A stretch of DNA of 64,000 nucleotides from Nissolia schottii. Taxonomy: Eukaryota > Streptophyta > Magnoliopsida > Fabales > Fabaceae. Below the pieces are notes generated by a model. That model was not told the origin of the DNA, made no database searches, and saw nothing but the letters and a program-made list of their open reading frames with translations. Shown here piece after piece: positions 1 through 12,600 of this stretch (positions within the stretch are counted from its first letter, which is position 1; every line of letters starts with the position of its first letter). A program made the position numbers and the translations under genes. The DNA lies in NCBI GenBank assembly GCA_003254905.1, contig QANU01052615.1:240121-304120 (forward strand). The letters are read 5' to 3'.

Positions 1-405
1 TTTTTTTTTTTTTTTTTTATGTTTTCCATCCTGCATCACAAACTCAAACATTTTTACACATTTTTATAGCTGGTTCTAAACTGATTGACTATGAACCAAA
101 TGGTCATCAGAATTAGGTGAATTTTTCATAAAGAATGAACATAGGTTCGATTAGGAGATTCAAGATAAAGAATCACAGTTTTTGGTTAAAGTAGGTTGTG
201 ATGCTGATCAACTATGTTTCACCATTCACCAATATTTTATAAATGATTGGTCCAAGACTTGGAACTAAACGTTCAAATTTACTGCCAACTTACTGCTTAA
301 ATTTTTACAAAGCATGATCCTCATAAACAGCAAAAACACAGGTAACTTCTATGAACCAATCATAATGAAATGTTATAAGAATGAAAAAAGTAACCACAAA
401 ATTCT
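1..405. other. AT-rich flank, no gene seen
   Basis: The window opens with a run of T. The rest is AT-rich sequence with no convincing coding segment on either strand. The T run could be the poly-A tail of a minus-strand retroposon cut by the window edge, but nothing else supports that. Confidence 0.4.
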
Positions 406-411
406 AAGGTC

Positions 412-885
412 TATGTTGCATGGCCAGTACGTACACGGCATGAATATGTTGTGGATACGCTGGGATACGGCAAGGTACGTACCCAAATAGGGTACGATTG
501 GATTTGGCATAGATACACCAGTTTACTAAAATTACGTCATTTTTTCAAAAAAAAATTTTACTAAGTAATCATCATAAGAAAACCTAATACCCTCCTCTTG
601 TAGAAAGCCATCACGAATAGGAAAGCAATCCGCCTCCCTCCTGTTGCGGAGACTCAATATTCTTCTCCAGCTTGCGGCAAGCGAGTCCAACTCAGTCACT
701 GAGTGGCAAGCGCATAGAGCAAAGCTTTGAAGCTCTGAATCTGATACTCCAACTCCCTCAACTATTGAATCCGCCAATCAGAGCATGCAAGTTTTCAACT
801 CGACGGGGAAAGGTAACAACTTGCTCAACTCAAGTTTAGATTTACAATATTAGGGGAAGTGAGCACTAAACTGGTTGCATTTGGT
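412..885 (-). repeat. Left inverted arm with coding-like segment
   Basis: The minus strand of 532-777 reads as an 81-residue open segment beginning MADSIVEGVGVSDSELQSF. The same peptide, diverged, is read on the plus strand of the right arm at 2300-2527. Conservation of reading frame in both arms suggests a captured host exon rather than chance. I do not recognise the parent gene. Confidence 0.6.
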
Positions 886-1244
886 GTATGTTTTTCATAT
901 AGTTATTGCGGCATATTAGTTTCTGGGGCATTTGCCTAGCTAGTGTAATCCCCTGAATCCAATCATAGTACATAAATGAGTTTGTGATTGGTTGGAGTGA
1001 TATTGGGCTAGTGAAAAATGATATTGTTAGAGAAATAAATTATACATACATCTTTTAACCTATGAATTTGCGACTGCTTGAATATGCTACTGTTTGTATT
1101 TGTTTTTGTTTTTGTTTTGCTCTGTTGTTGTGAGGACACCTATATGTTATGATGGAATATTAGGTTGCTTTTTGTGCTTGAATATGGCTTGTTTGGATTT
1201 ATATTTATATTTATCTATTAGATGAATTTACATTCACAACAAAG

Positions 1245-1711
1245 CTTCAAAAATCGCATCTTGCAACAATGATAGTAATCTTAGTTCTACTTCTGCAACA
1301 AGTAAATATGCTATTGGATATGCTCAAGCAAGTGATCCTCTTTGGCTTTATGTCACTATGATTCAAGATAACAAGTCTAGAAAAGAAAATGCACAATGGC
1401 ATTGTAATTTTTGTAGTCACACTTATAAAGGGTCTTATTATAGAGGGAGATCACACTTATTGAGGGAGAAAGGGAATGGAATCACTATTTGTGATCAAGT
1501 TGTGAATGAATATTTAGAAGAGATGAAACAAATGGAAAATCAATTTCTTGAAAGAAAGAAAGTTGTCGAGGTTCCTTTTTTACCGGAACTACGAGTGCGG
1601 ATCCACCTAGAGATGTTACTATTGATGGGACCAAGAGAAGAAGAGCTTCTAACACTCCCTTACATAGAGATTTCAATAATGGGGCAACGGGGCATCTTTC
1701 AATTGAAATAG
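1245..1711 (+). pseudogene. hAT transposase N-terminal BED zinc-finger fragment
   Basis: The open frame runs through the ATG at 1358 and extends upstream to about 1245. It encodes a BED-type zinc finger, the DNA-binding module at the N terminus of plant hAT transposases. Tryptophan leads into HCNFC, then a Gly/Tyr-rich spacer, then an SHLLREKGNGITIC segment that supplies the His and final Cys ligands. The frame ends at 1711 without reaching a catalytic domain. The next recognisable transposase piece starts at 1873, so the coding region is interrupted. It lies inside the inverted-arm element and is probably not functional. Confidence 0.75.
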
Positions 1712-1872
1712 TCTGAATGTTTTATTCTTCTCGATTACCCTTTAAGTTGGCTAGAAACCCATAGTATGTTAGCTCACACACCTATGCCGCTAACACCCAA
1801 TTCTCTGGATTTCTTCGCCCGAGCTACAATGCTATTAGGACATCATATTTGTAGAAGGAGAAAGCAAAAATA

Positions 1873-2190
1873 ATGAAGTTGCATGAACCCTTAAAAGACA
1901 CTTGGCCAAATAAGGGTGTAACCATAGTTACAGATGGTTGGACTGAAGTGCAGAGAAGATCACTTATTAACTTCATGGCTATTTCTGAGGCAGGGCCCAT
2001 GTTCTTGAAGGCCATTGATTGTCAAGGTAAAATGAAGGATAAGTACTTTATGGCCAATTTGATTTTGAAAACCATTGATGAGGTTGGAGAAGAAAATATG
2101 GTGCAAGTTATTATAGACAATGTATCTGTTTGTAAGGCTATTGGTGAGATTGTGGAGGTAGAACATCACCACATTTTTTGGACACCATGC
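1873..2190 (+). pseudogene. hAT transposase DUF659-type fragment
   Basis: The plus-strand frame reads GVTIVTDGWTEVQRRSLINF, then FLKAID and VIIDNVSVCKAIGE. This order (a TDGW block, a FLKAID block, then a block ending near TPC) is typical of the DUF659 region found in many plant hAT-derived proteins. It follows the BED fragment at 1245-1711 in the same orientation, so both come from one transposase. The frame then runs into the right inverted arm, which replaces the expected downstream part. It is a remnant of a DNA transposon. Confidence 0.75.
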
Positions 2191-2194
2191 ATAG

Positions 2195-2727
2195 TGCATA
2201 CACCAACCGCAACCAGTTTAGTTCTCACCTCTCCTAATATTATAAATCTAAACTTGAGCAAGTTGTTACCTTTCCGAGTTGAAAACTTGCGCGCTTTGAT
2301 TGGCGGATTTGGCAGTTGGGGCATCTAATTCAGAGCTTCGAAGCTTTGCTCTGTGGGCTCACTGCTCGGTGACTGAGTTGGACTCACTCATCGCAAGATG
2401 GAATAGAATATTAGGTTTTCTCAAGAGGAATGAGGCAGATTGCTTTACGATCCGTGAAGGCTTTCCGCAAGAAGAGGGTATTAGGTTTTCTTATGATGAT
2501 TGCTTAGTAAAAAAAAAAAAACTATAAAAAAATCAAAATGATTTAGTTTTAATAAGTTTGCATATCCTCGTTGTACCCAACCACACTCAACCTTATCCTA
2601 AGTCATACCCATTTTTTTAAAAGAAAAATTGAGCACGTATCTTGCTATACCCGAACATACACGTACCAATTACATACCGATGCGAATACTTTTTCAAAAA
2701 ATGGAATATCCATGCAACACGGTCTAA
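2195..2727 (+). repeat. Right inverted arm with coding-like segment
   Basis: This is the inverted partner of the left arm. Matching words, read as reverse complements, include GCAACCAGTTTAGT, CTAAACTTGAG and GCAAGTTGTTACCT. The open segment at 2300-2527 matches the left-arm peptide over about 70 residues, with several substitutions. The outermost part (2540-2727) is more diverged. Confidence 0.6.
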
Positions 2728-4036
2728 CAAAATCTGAATAAACGCAAAATGCATAACAAACCTACTTCCCTTTTCCTTTTTCTCTGAAATGCCACCTAAA
2801 ACCACACATGGTTGTACTTCATAAAGAAGGGAGAACAAAGGAAAATTACTAGGCAATATTCCATAGAAAGGCCGCCATACTTTTAAATGAGGTTTCTGCA
2901 GATAGAGTGATGTTAGAGGCTAAGAAATAAGCACATCTTAGAGTAGGAGAATATCATAAACGTAGCATGCTGTATTTTTTAATGTTTCAAATACAGAGAA
3001 GCTATGGCTATTTATAGCCCTATTATACATATTCAGCAGATCAAAAAAATAATGAAAAGAATCAATATATATAAGTATAAATTAATTAGGAATCAAATAA
3101 AATATTCGATGAATTGATGATTTTATAAAGTTTAGAGAAAGGGATTGAATTTAAGCAAACACTTTTTTAGAAAATTAAATTCCTTTCTAATTAGAAAAGT
3201 TATCTTCTAAAAACTTAGGAGATAATCTCCTTATGTTCAGAGAGACAAATTTTCTGAAATCTGAAATAAAGCTTTTTTCAAAACAGAAACAGAGTTTCTT
3301 TCTAAAGTTCAGAAGCACAAAAAAGTGAAGGGAAGAAAAACGAACACACAAGGTTTATATTGGTTTGATTCCTAAATGCTAGGAATCTACGTCCAATTCT
3401 TCAAATATTTCAAATCTCTCAAATACAAACACCAATAACAAGTTTCAAATATCTCTCAAATAACCTCACAGAGTTTCAAAAACAAAATCTTTTAAAAACT
3501 AAGAAACTTAAAACAAGAACTCTCTCTTGACTCACACTCTTTTGCTCTCAATAGCTCTCAATAGCTCTCAAATAAAACACGTTTTTCCTACCAAAATGAA
3601 ACAAAGAAATTACAGGCTAGAAAAACATATTCAGAGTAGGAGACTTTTGAGAGGAAAGAACGGGTGAGGGAGTGCTTCAATTGTGAGCTGTATGATTCTC
3701 TCCTTTTTTTGCACTTTGAATGATCAAGAACATCTCTTTTATACTTGATTTCGAGCTTGACTGTTGCAGATTTTTCTGATGTTTAATGCCATGTCCTTCA
3801 TCAATGTCATTTTTCCTTTTCCTCTATGATTCTTGCTTGATACGAGTTGTGCTTTCCTTTTTAGTTTCCCATGAAATTAGCTTGATCTATTCTTTCTTTT
3901 ATTTCTTTCCTATCTCCAAATTTTCTGTTGACACCCTTTAATGGAGGTTTTTCTCATGATTTCCATCTTTCTTTATTTTTCCTTCTTTTCCTCCATGATT
4001 TTAGCTAACCGTGCTGCACATTTTCCTTTCTTCCTA
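2728..4036. other. Gene-free AT-rich stretch
   Basis: No coding region is supported. Around 3010 the minus strand reads GGCTATAAATAGCC, a TATA-box-like palindrome. A short direct repeat of CTCTCAATAG lies near 3545-3565. This may be an unrecognised LTR-type remnant, but no termini were found. Confidence 0.4.
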
Positions 4037-4045
4037 TTTCGAAAT

Positions 4046-4272
4046 GAGTTCTGCTACATGTACACCAAAAACCATACACCATACATACACCTCGTATTTA
4101 TATACATAAAGTTTGTGTTTTAACTCATGTAATGTTTGTGTACTTAATTAAGTATAGTTGAGAGTATCATTTACAAGTTTGTAATGTTTGTGCACTTGTG
4201 AGAATAAAGTTTGTGCATTATTAATGGTGTATGTATGGGTATATGAAATTGGGTGTACATGTAGCATTTTTG
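4046..4272 (+). mobile_element. 227-bp Mutator-type MITE, copy A
   Basis: It has terminal inverted repeats sharing the core TGCTACATGTACAC, and 9-bp target duplications TTTCGAAAT at 4037-4045 and 4273-4281. A 9-bp duplication points to the Mutator superfamily. There is no coding capacity. An inverted copy of the same 227-bp length lies at 58042-58268. The interior contains AATGTTTGTG words on one strand. Confidence 0.88.
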
Positions 4273-4281
4273 TTTCGAAAT

Positions 4282-4992
4282 TTGTTGGCATGATTTGTCC
4301 TTGGTGTGGCATGAAGTTTGCTACTTTCTTTTCTTCCTTTCCTTTTCTTTCTTTCTTTTTAGAGCTGTTTTTTCTCTGATAGCTTCTTAAATTTCCTTTT
4401 TAAAAGGATTTCCCTTAGCAGCTTCCCTGTAGCTACGTGGGAAACATGGATTTTGCTTTCCCAAGCTTCCTTTTTCAAACTTGTCCTTGTCATTTCTTTT
4501 CAATCTCTATATTCACTTGACTTTTTCTTCCCTTTCTTTGTTTATTAAACAATTTTCTTTTTCAGCTTGCTGCTTCCTCACATTTTCATTTTCTTCCTTT
4601 TCCAAAAAAAATGCTGACAGCCACTTTCCCATTTTTTTGTCTTTTCCTAGCTTTCGTTTTTCTCTTTTGGACTTGCTTTCTTTTCTTTATTTTAATCCAT
4701 TGGCCCATTCGTTCTTAGGTTGTCTCTTCCTTATTTTCCCTTTTCCTTTTTTCGATTTAAAAACAACTTGAGTCTCAGCTTTTGGATTTGGTCCATTACT
4801 ATGCGAATAATTTTTAGCTTGTTTCTATGTGTGGGTTGTATCTAATTGGGTCTCAACTTTTCTTTTTTACTGAAAGCATTGAATACACATTAAAAGGTTC
4901 ACACAATATTAATTGTCATCATATCTAATTTTACAAATTTAATCAACATGAATCAAATCAGATATTTGCATATCTGATAAATATGTTAACAA

Positions 4993-5045
<53 letters not shown>

Positions 5046-5928
5046 ATGCTTACTTCACTTAGACATTACAACATCAAGGTCCCAAATTTCAATGGAAGGA
5101 TTGGAGATTTGAGAAGTTTTAAGACATTAAAACCTGTTTCTTCCATGACCTGCATTTACCACAAACAAAAACAAATGAGGAAACGCTACGGAAAAATATA
5201 CTCCTAGCTAGTTGTAACCTCTTCTCTGATGGCACATGCATGATCTTCTTCCTCTGTGCTCTATCTTTTCCAGCTCCAACTCGAGGCTTTCCATCCTAAC
5301 AGCAGGCATGTAAGAAAATATGGCTCAAAACACCAATGATAAGCCCCAATAGAAATATTTTAAGATATGTGTGATATTATTTATAATGCACGTGTGATGT
5401 GATTTAATTCGGTCATAATATATGCGTGACCATGATTTAATTTGAGTTATTATAGGTGTGTGTATATATATTTGTTTTAATTATATGAGGATGATTCAGG
5501 TCATAGTGAGTTTTTTTTTTTTTTACGTGAGAGTGAATCTTATTATATTTGTATGGTTAAGATTAAATCTTAAAATAAAAATATATCATATAGGAGAGAG
5601 AAGGAATTAATGAGCTGAAATTAATTATGATACAATTTTTTTTAAGAGTTAATCTTAATAATACAAATACAAATATAATTTAACGACTAAAAATGTAATA
5701 CAATTTATAATTAATTGATGATATAAAATATTTTAGATTGTATTAAAATGATAATGTGTCAAAATTAATCTCAATTTTTTATGCTAGCAATTCATAGTAT
5801 TATATATTACTAACAAATCTTTGTTGAAAAAAATTAAATGCATTAAATAAAAAATATAATTATTTGATTTCTTACAAACCTAAAATATTAATAATCTTTC
5901 ACGATTTAAGAAATAAAAAATTCATTAG
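4282..5928. other. Gene-free stretch: pyrimidine-rich block and TA microsatellite
   Basis: From about 4320 to 4760 the plus strand is strongly pyrimidine-rich; the hydrophobic reading frames there are compositional artefacts. A (TA)n microsatellite spans about 4996-5041. The minus strand of about 5200-5310 could read a short exon-like peptide (GKPRVGAGKDRAQRKKIM), but no parent gene was recognised and no flanking exons were found. Confidence 0.5.
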
Positions 5929-6036
5929 TGTTATGAAATAATACGAGAAGTAATAGAAATAGAATAGAAAAAGAATAAAGAAGCAAGAGAGGGGGCTTTA
6001 TTCTATTTCTATTACTTCTCCTATTATTTAATAACA
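5929..6036. repeat. Imperfect hairpin of LTR-end-like arms
   Basis: The left arm TGTTATGAAATAATACGAGA is nearly mirrored by a right arm ending in TATTATTTAATAACA, with a spacer of about 35 bp. The right arm resembles the 3' end of the Copia-like LTR at 25914-26155 (CTATTTCTATTACTTCTCC-type words). It may be two LTR ends meeting head to head. Confidence 0.5.
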
Positions 6037-6444
6037 CGATATTAACACCAATTTGCTCTTGTGGTGAAAGGTAAAAGAAATTCAAAGAATCAAATTTTGT
6101 TTGAAAGTTCTTCAAAGGTAATATTTTCTTTAATCTGTCCATTATTAATGATCACAGATATATCATAACCACATGTGATTTTTTTTTATGTCATAATTTT
6201 GTTTATTGCTTTTGTTTATATTTTATTTTTGTTCTTCTTTTATCATTTTACTTTATCAATATTATATCTTTCTGTAGTATTTCTTTCAATATTATTCTGA
6301 AAAGTGAATGGTTAGTAATATTATCAATGAGAAAATATAATCATTCCCAAAATGAATGATAATAGTACCAATAAGAAAATAGAGTCATTCTCTAGGGTGA
6401 ATGAAAATGGTATCTAAAAGATAATAAAACTATTACCTGAAGTG
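6037..6444. other. Short AT-rich spacer before the duplicated unit
   Basis: Nothing coding is visible. A short imperfect repeat with GAATGATAATAGTACC-like words occurs at 6300-6430. Similarity to the second unit begins at about 6445. Confidence 0.4.
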
Positions 6445-8224
6445 AATAGTACTAGTACAATCAGTACTTCCAACTTGAGATCGTGATCGACCACCAATAC
6501 TACTACTAGCATCATCGTCAATGACATTCATTTTTGAATATTGTTCAACCAACTTCTCCATGAAGTCTTTCAATGTCATCAATATTTCATCAGCCCGAAT
6601 TACTTGACCATTTGTGATCATATTGGTCAAACAAAACTCTACATAATTCAACTTGTATCTTGGATCAAGAACCATGCCACTAGCAAAAGATAGTTTAAAC
6701 TACGATGAACATCCCGATACTTATTAAGCTTTTCCTTTATGCTATATGCCATATTCCTTAAGACTTGGTCCTCCCCAGACACCAATTCACCAAAGTACTT
6801 TGAATTGCAAACATTCTATAAAAGAAAAGATTTAAAGTGGGATGCAATGAAAAGGTAAAACAAAGTGTAGCATCATAAAAAATTTGCAAGAACTTAACAA
6901 AGATATATGCACGCTTCCAATCATCATGATTGGGGGGTCCTTTCTCAATCTCTTTACCATCGAGATTAAAAGGCAAAACAACGTCCTCAAGAGCACTCAC
7001 AAATGAAGGATCTAAATGTCTAAGGCTCTCAAAAGCCATCTCAAACTTCTTAGTCACTTTCAACATCATGTATGTTGAATGCCATCTAATAGGCACATCT
7101 AAAACTAGTTTTTGTGTACTAGTTATGTTAACCTCTTTAACATATTGCTCAAAAGCCTTCAATCTAGATGGAGCCTCACATATTTATAAGGAGCCCTAAT
7201 TTTCAATATGGAGACATCTAGTTCCTTCAATCCTTCACTAACAATATAATTCAAAATATGTCCAGCACACCTCACGTGCATGTATTTCCCCTTAAGCATG
7301 GTGGAACCACCCCAATGACTCAAACACCTCAACAAATAAGACATAGAAGTGTTATTTGCACTAACATTATCTATAGTCACACAAGAAATCTTTGAAATAC
7401 CCCAATCTTTATGCAACTCTCTAATGTTTGCCCAATGGTATCACCCTTGTGATCTCCAATCGTAGCAAAACTATAGATTTTCTTTTGCAACACCCACTCT
7501 TCATCAATGTAATGAGCAGTCGCTTACATGTAATTTAGGTTCTGAATTGAAGTCCATGTGTTAGTTGTGAATGAAACCATTTGTTAGTTCATTGACAATA
7601 TGAACTTCAATTTAGTTTTCTCTAGTTCAAACAAGTAACTCACGTCTCTGGCAATTGTTGAACAACTAAGGACCTTAAATCATGGGGATGGAATACTTAT
7701 AAAATCCCTAAATTCAGGATGATCCACAAATCTGCACGGAATCTCCATAATGGCTATCATTTTAGCTAGTGCAAACCTAGTTTTTTCTTAGCTAAACTCT
7801 ACAAGCTTCAATGAAATAGTCGAATCATCACCTGATTTCCCCAAAACCAAAGTTTTTTGTTTTTTTATCAACTCCTTGATTCTCAGAGTTCTTTTTACAA
7901 ATTTGCATACGTCTATTGAGGTTTAAATTGCCACTCACTTTGGAAGTACTATAAATATATTCTACCCCACAATGATTGCATATTGCTTTTTGAGTTTTAT
8001 CATCCCTAGCTAGTAAAATGTTTCCAACATTTTGCAGTGAGTCTTCATTTGGTTACCTTCGTTAGAGCACTGTCTTCATCTTCCATTGATGGCTCTGGCA
8101 CAAGTGCAGGTGTAGGGGTAGGTGCAGCCTCCATTCCCCTCACTGCAGTTGAATTTGGGGGCTCATTGTTCGGATATATTGATGGAGCAGTGGGAGCACT
8201 CCCAACATGACTACTTCCATCCAT
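6445..8224 (-). pseudogene. Decayed hAT transposase, unit 1
   Basis: It reads right to left from an ATG at 8224 (MDGSSHVGS). The order is a Pro/Ala-rich leader, a BED-type zinc-finger region around 7900-8000, a middle part, then segments at 6758-7416. Those include the words GISKISCVTIDNVSANN, KGKYMHVRCAGHILN and DVPIRWHSTYMML, which are the conserved RNase-H-like and VRCAAHILNL-type blocks of plant hAT transposases. The last piece at 6433-6675 starts MVLDPRYKLNYVEFCL. Several frame changes separate these pieces, and the hAT dimerisation C terminus is absent. It is not functional. It compares directly with the sister copy at 30700-32985. Confidence 0.8.
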
Positions 8225-9040
8225 TGTAAAGAATACTCACTGAAGAAATAGACATAATGAAAAGTTGAAAACAAGAATTAGCCATCAAGAATTTAACAAG
8301 AAAAAACCCTAGGGTTTTAACAATCAAAAATCGATTGTACATAATCAAGAATTTAAACATTATACTAAAATTAAAAAAAAATCAACAATTTTAACAAATC
8401 AAAATCAATAACTCACCAATTTTACATAAATAGAAAAAATAAACCCCTAAAAAAGGTAGAAATTATAGGAAGGGAACTCAGGGAAGACTTGAGTCAGAGA
8501 CTTTTAATCACCACAATGCAGAGGCATAAACGGGGGGAGGTTGAGTGTATGGTGGCCAGAGTTTCCGTGACGATTGACGATGGGAGAAGATGAGGGAGAA
8601 ACGAGAGAATTTAGAGATGAGAAAATTGAGCTGGTGAGAGTTGAGAGAGATGAGAGAACTGAGAGTGAGAGGGAGTGTCAGCGAGAGTGAGAGGGAGTGT
8701 CAGCGATAGTGAGAGTTTGAGAGAGATGAGAGAAAGAAGCTTAGTCTAAGAGAGGGGTTTCTTTTGGCCTAACTTTTTTTTTTTTAAATTTAATCGATCA
8801 GGTCGGGTAAGGTGGGTTTGAAAAATTTAAATTTGCCACCCACTCATAGCGTGCCTGCTTGTTTTGAGTCATTCGCTGACCCGCCAACCAACCCAACACA
8901 AGCTGCATACATTGGATTGAACGGATTTTGGGATTTTTGCAATTTTTGCGATTTTCGCGGGTTGACCCGATCCGTAAGCAGCTCGCATCACCAACCCGGC
9001 ATCACCAACTGACCCATGTGCACTATGACCTACGTGACTC
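6445..9040 (-). mobile_element. hAT transposon remnant, unit 1 (3'-truncated)
   Basis: The minus strand carries a decayed hAT transposase, and GACCCG-rich sequence near 8800-9020 resembles the terminal region of hAT elements. The C-terminal end of the element is missing because the duplication starts at 6445. The fuller sister copy is at 29989-33748. Confidence 0.75.
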
Positions 9041-9059
9041 TGAATTGTCGCCCAACCAA

Positions 9060-9665
9060 CTTCAAGACGCTAAAACGGCTTGCTACTGTTGCTGACGTGG
9101 AAGACTTGTGTTGATATGTGTATGACAATGCTGATTACTCTTCTCGAAGTCTTTCAGTGAGATAATTCCATTGGTGGGGTTATTTTCTCATCAATTCTAC
9201 CCCGAAACGGCACTCTTTTTCGCCTATGTGCTCATGCATTTGGTGTCTTATTTATATTCATGCAAATTTGTTTCCTTGTCTATATTCGCACAGATCCACT
9301 ACATTGTCTGCCTCTACGCACACATATTGTTTTGTTTGCTTCCGTGCATATCCATTTCCTTGTCTGCCTCTATGTAGATTTGTTATTTGTCCTGCCTCCA
9401 CGCAAATCTGTTGCCATCTTCTGCACATACCCGTTGCTGTTATTGCCACCCCAAGCCCCAACAATCTTTGCGACAAGCTTAAAGTTTGATGGGGGAGTGT
9501 GAGAATAAAATAATATATCTTAGATTGTATTTTAGATTGATTTATTCTAATTTTATATTGATTTATGCCGTTATGATTTGATATGTTTCTCACCTACAAA
9601 CGGATGTAACCTCGTCATACTCAACACAACATTCAATAATACAAACCTTGTTATTTTTTCTAGTT
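9060..9665 (+). mobile_element. Retroelement remnant: 3' internal end plus LTR start (unit 1)
   Basis: A pyrimidine-rich internal part with imperfect repeats around TTTGTTTGCTTCCGTGC is followed by a purine tract and an LTR-like start, TGTGAGAATAAAATAAT, at about 9498. The arrangement matches the 3' ends of the small LTR elements at 35200-36543. The sister remnant is at about 33830-34420. No 5' LTR or coding genes are visible. It is an old, partial fossil and its right end is uncertain. Confidence 0.5.
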
Positions 9666-12600
9666 ATTTTCTATGAAAAATTAATAATAAGGACTGCTAA
9701 AGAACATTAATTAATAAAAATGAATAATTATGCTGAAACTATTATGAATGATCTAATAAAATATTCATTTAAGAGAATGGCCATAAAATTTGTATTAATA
9801 GACAATAACACTATGCAACTTCCCTAACCCTTCATTCCAATTATTCATTCGTAATTGGCAGATATAATTAGGAAATTGGATGACTTATATAAAGAGGTCA
9901 GTCTCATATATAGTATATTCAATATACCCTTCAGTATTGGTAAAGTTTAATACACTCAATTTCTATAGTTCTAACTAAATTATGCACCTTTTAATTTTAA
10001 TTACTTAACTTTTTAAAATATAAAGGAATTATTTTTAGACTTAAATTTTTGTTTGTTATAGTTCTAAATAAATTTAACCTTGAATTCTATATAGTTCTAA
10101 CAATATAGTAAAAAGATGACATTAAACAATTAAATCAACACATTCCAATATAGTTTTAACTATCTAATTTTCTATGAACTTATGAATTGAATCACCCTTT
10201 TTTTTAGCATAATTATGAAACATTATATTATATCATTCATTCAACATATCGAATATTCAGCAACAACAAATTTATAATAAATTTATATTTACCTTTTCTT
10301 AATTAAAATTATTTATCTTTTCACATGTTAATATTAATATCAATATATATACATATATATTATAATATTTATTTCATACTATTTTATTAATTTTCGACCT
10401 CTTTGTCTGATTTCTGTCTCCATCCATGATTGGGGATGAATAATTTGGATGAATAGAGTTGATTATAAATAATTGGGGATGAACGAGATAAAAGGTATTG
10501 TTTACTTACAAAAATTATATGATCCTTCTTAGTAATTAATCTTTTATGAGGTTCTTAATTCCATTATAATTGGTCCTTCTTTATAATTAATGTCTCTTAA
10601 CTGTTCTTACTAATTTTTCCTATTTTCTATGCTTCAATCATGAATCTTAATATAGATAATTATCTCACTACATATAGATCGTACGTAATTTGGTTGTGCG
10701 TGCATTTATATTTTTTGGGGTGCTTTTATGCGTGCTTTTTTATTTTTTACCATTAATTTTGCTTCTTCTTCTTCTTCTTCTTCTTCTTCTTCTTTTTAAA
10801 GTTCATTACCTTCTCTAATACGATTAGATTAATAGTTAAAATGTTCGCATTACCGTGTAATAAGTAATTTAGCAAATGAAAGTATCCTTACCCTAATATT
10901 ACTAATATTACGGGACAAGCTGTTGCAACTGTGTTTAAGGAAGCTTAGACTAAGGTTTGATTTTGTAATCTGTGGATTTTATAGGGTTTTTGAGTTTTTT
11001 TTAGTTCTTTCAAAAAGGCATAATAATATTATTTGGTAAAAAATAAAAAAATAATTCTCAATAAACTTAGTTATAAGAGTAGTGTTTAATAAATATATTA
11101 TAAAGTTATTTATCTTATGTAAAATTAATATAATAAACATAAATATCGAATAAAATAATAATTATCAAAATTTAAGATTATATTAATATTTAACATAAAA
11201 TAACTCTAAAAATTTTATTTATAAAAACTTTTAAAAACATTCCATAACTTTTAAAAACTAACAACGAAAATAATATAATTTTTTTATTAAACACAAAAAA
11301 AAAATTTACTTATATTTTTTTAACAACCAAATCATAGTCTCAAAAAAAAAGCTTTTATGAACAATGCCTAAATTGTTGAGCTTCGAAGATACGGAGATTC
11401 TATTTTCAGTAGCCAATACATAGGGCTCATTTTCAGGTCATTTATCATGACTGGTCACTTTTTTATGACAAGAAAGAAAAATCACCATAGACTTTAACAC
11501 AAGTAGAAGACAAGAAAGGATAAGAATTGAACTTTTCATCATTTAAGTTATTTCGATAAACATTCAAATCAAAACCTCATGCATACATTAGCCTAGATGT
11601 CATGCACTGGTATGCCTAGATGTCATGCACTGAGGTTTTTTATTATAATACCCGATTTTCAAAATTTATTAGTAAAGTATTACTATTTTAAAATATATTA
11701 TAAAATTATACATATTTTGTATGATGTGATAGAGGAGTTAAGTTGATGTAGCAGAGTTAGGTAAGACTTACTAAACTTATTACCATTTTATTTTGAAATC
11801 GTCGGCTCTCTTAATGTTTTATAAGTTAAAATGAGATTACTGATTTAAACTATACATCACTTATATGTTTGGCATTTGAAAATCATTTTAAAAAAATGAC
11901 GTTTTCAACACTTAAATGCCTACAAATTTGGCGATTATATTAAAAATAAAAAATAGTTATAAGTTGAAAATTATTTTTTTAATAAAAACATGTAATGTCT
12001 TTTTTATCTGCACTATTAATAAAAATAATGACTTTGACTTTATTGGTTTTAAAATCAATTGTTCACATTGAACAAGTATAAAATAAGTATTTAATCATTG
12101 AAAAATCTTACATCTAAAATTAGAGAAGCATTTTGACTCATGATAAATTTTCTAACTCTTTACTACATGTCAAGATAAAATATTAATGTCTTTAACCTAA
12201 ATTAATTTAATTACTTAGCAATATTATTAACATTAGTGTTAGGTTTTATTTGAAGAAAAGTTAATTTAAGTTAATCATCCCTCCCTCAAATAATTTCCAC
12301 GCATTTCAATTTCCAATTTAAAACGTGGTGCTAACAGTTATTTTTGCCACCAAATTACTCATCGTCCTTGAAATTATTATTTTGACGTTGTTTGCTCTGA
12401 AGATCTCAAGTTCTTGAATTGGTCGCTCATTTGTTATCGATAAATTGGTCACCTCTTTATTATCACTGAATTGGTCGCTCATTTATTATTCATTTTAAAT
12501 AAAATGAATTTCCCTTTTTAGATATCTAAATAGGTTGGCAATTATTTTTTCCTAATCGATCCTTCTTAATTAATATTTTGATCTTCTAGAATCAACTATA

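Larger units (their letters stand above)
412..2727 (+). mobile_element. hAT transposase remnant between long inverted arms
   Basis: Two arms in opposite orientation (about 412-885 and 2195-2727) flank a central part that encodes hAT transposase pieces on the plus strand. The arms share the outer motif GTTGCATGG and its complement CCATGCAAC. They also share an inner stretch carrying the same coding-like peptide, with the words TELDSL, EADCF and EEGIRFSYDD. The central part has a BED zinc finger followed by a DUF659-type segment; the catalytic and C-terminal dimerisation parts are missing. No clear target-site duplication was found, so the exact ends are uncertain. It could be a non-autonomous element with long terminal inverted repeats, or a hAT fragment trapped in an inverted duplication. 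Confidence 0.6.

Noticed and set aside
4320-4771. Hydrophobic Phe/Ser/Leu-rich frames suggesting membrane proteins
   Set aside because: The stretch is a plain pyrimidine-rich tract; such frames are expected by composition.
5200-5310. Possible short exon on the minus strand reading GKPRVGAGKDRAQRKKIM
   Set aside because: No flanking exon, no recognised family and no conservation elsewhere in the window; kept only as a remark.
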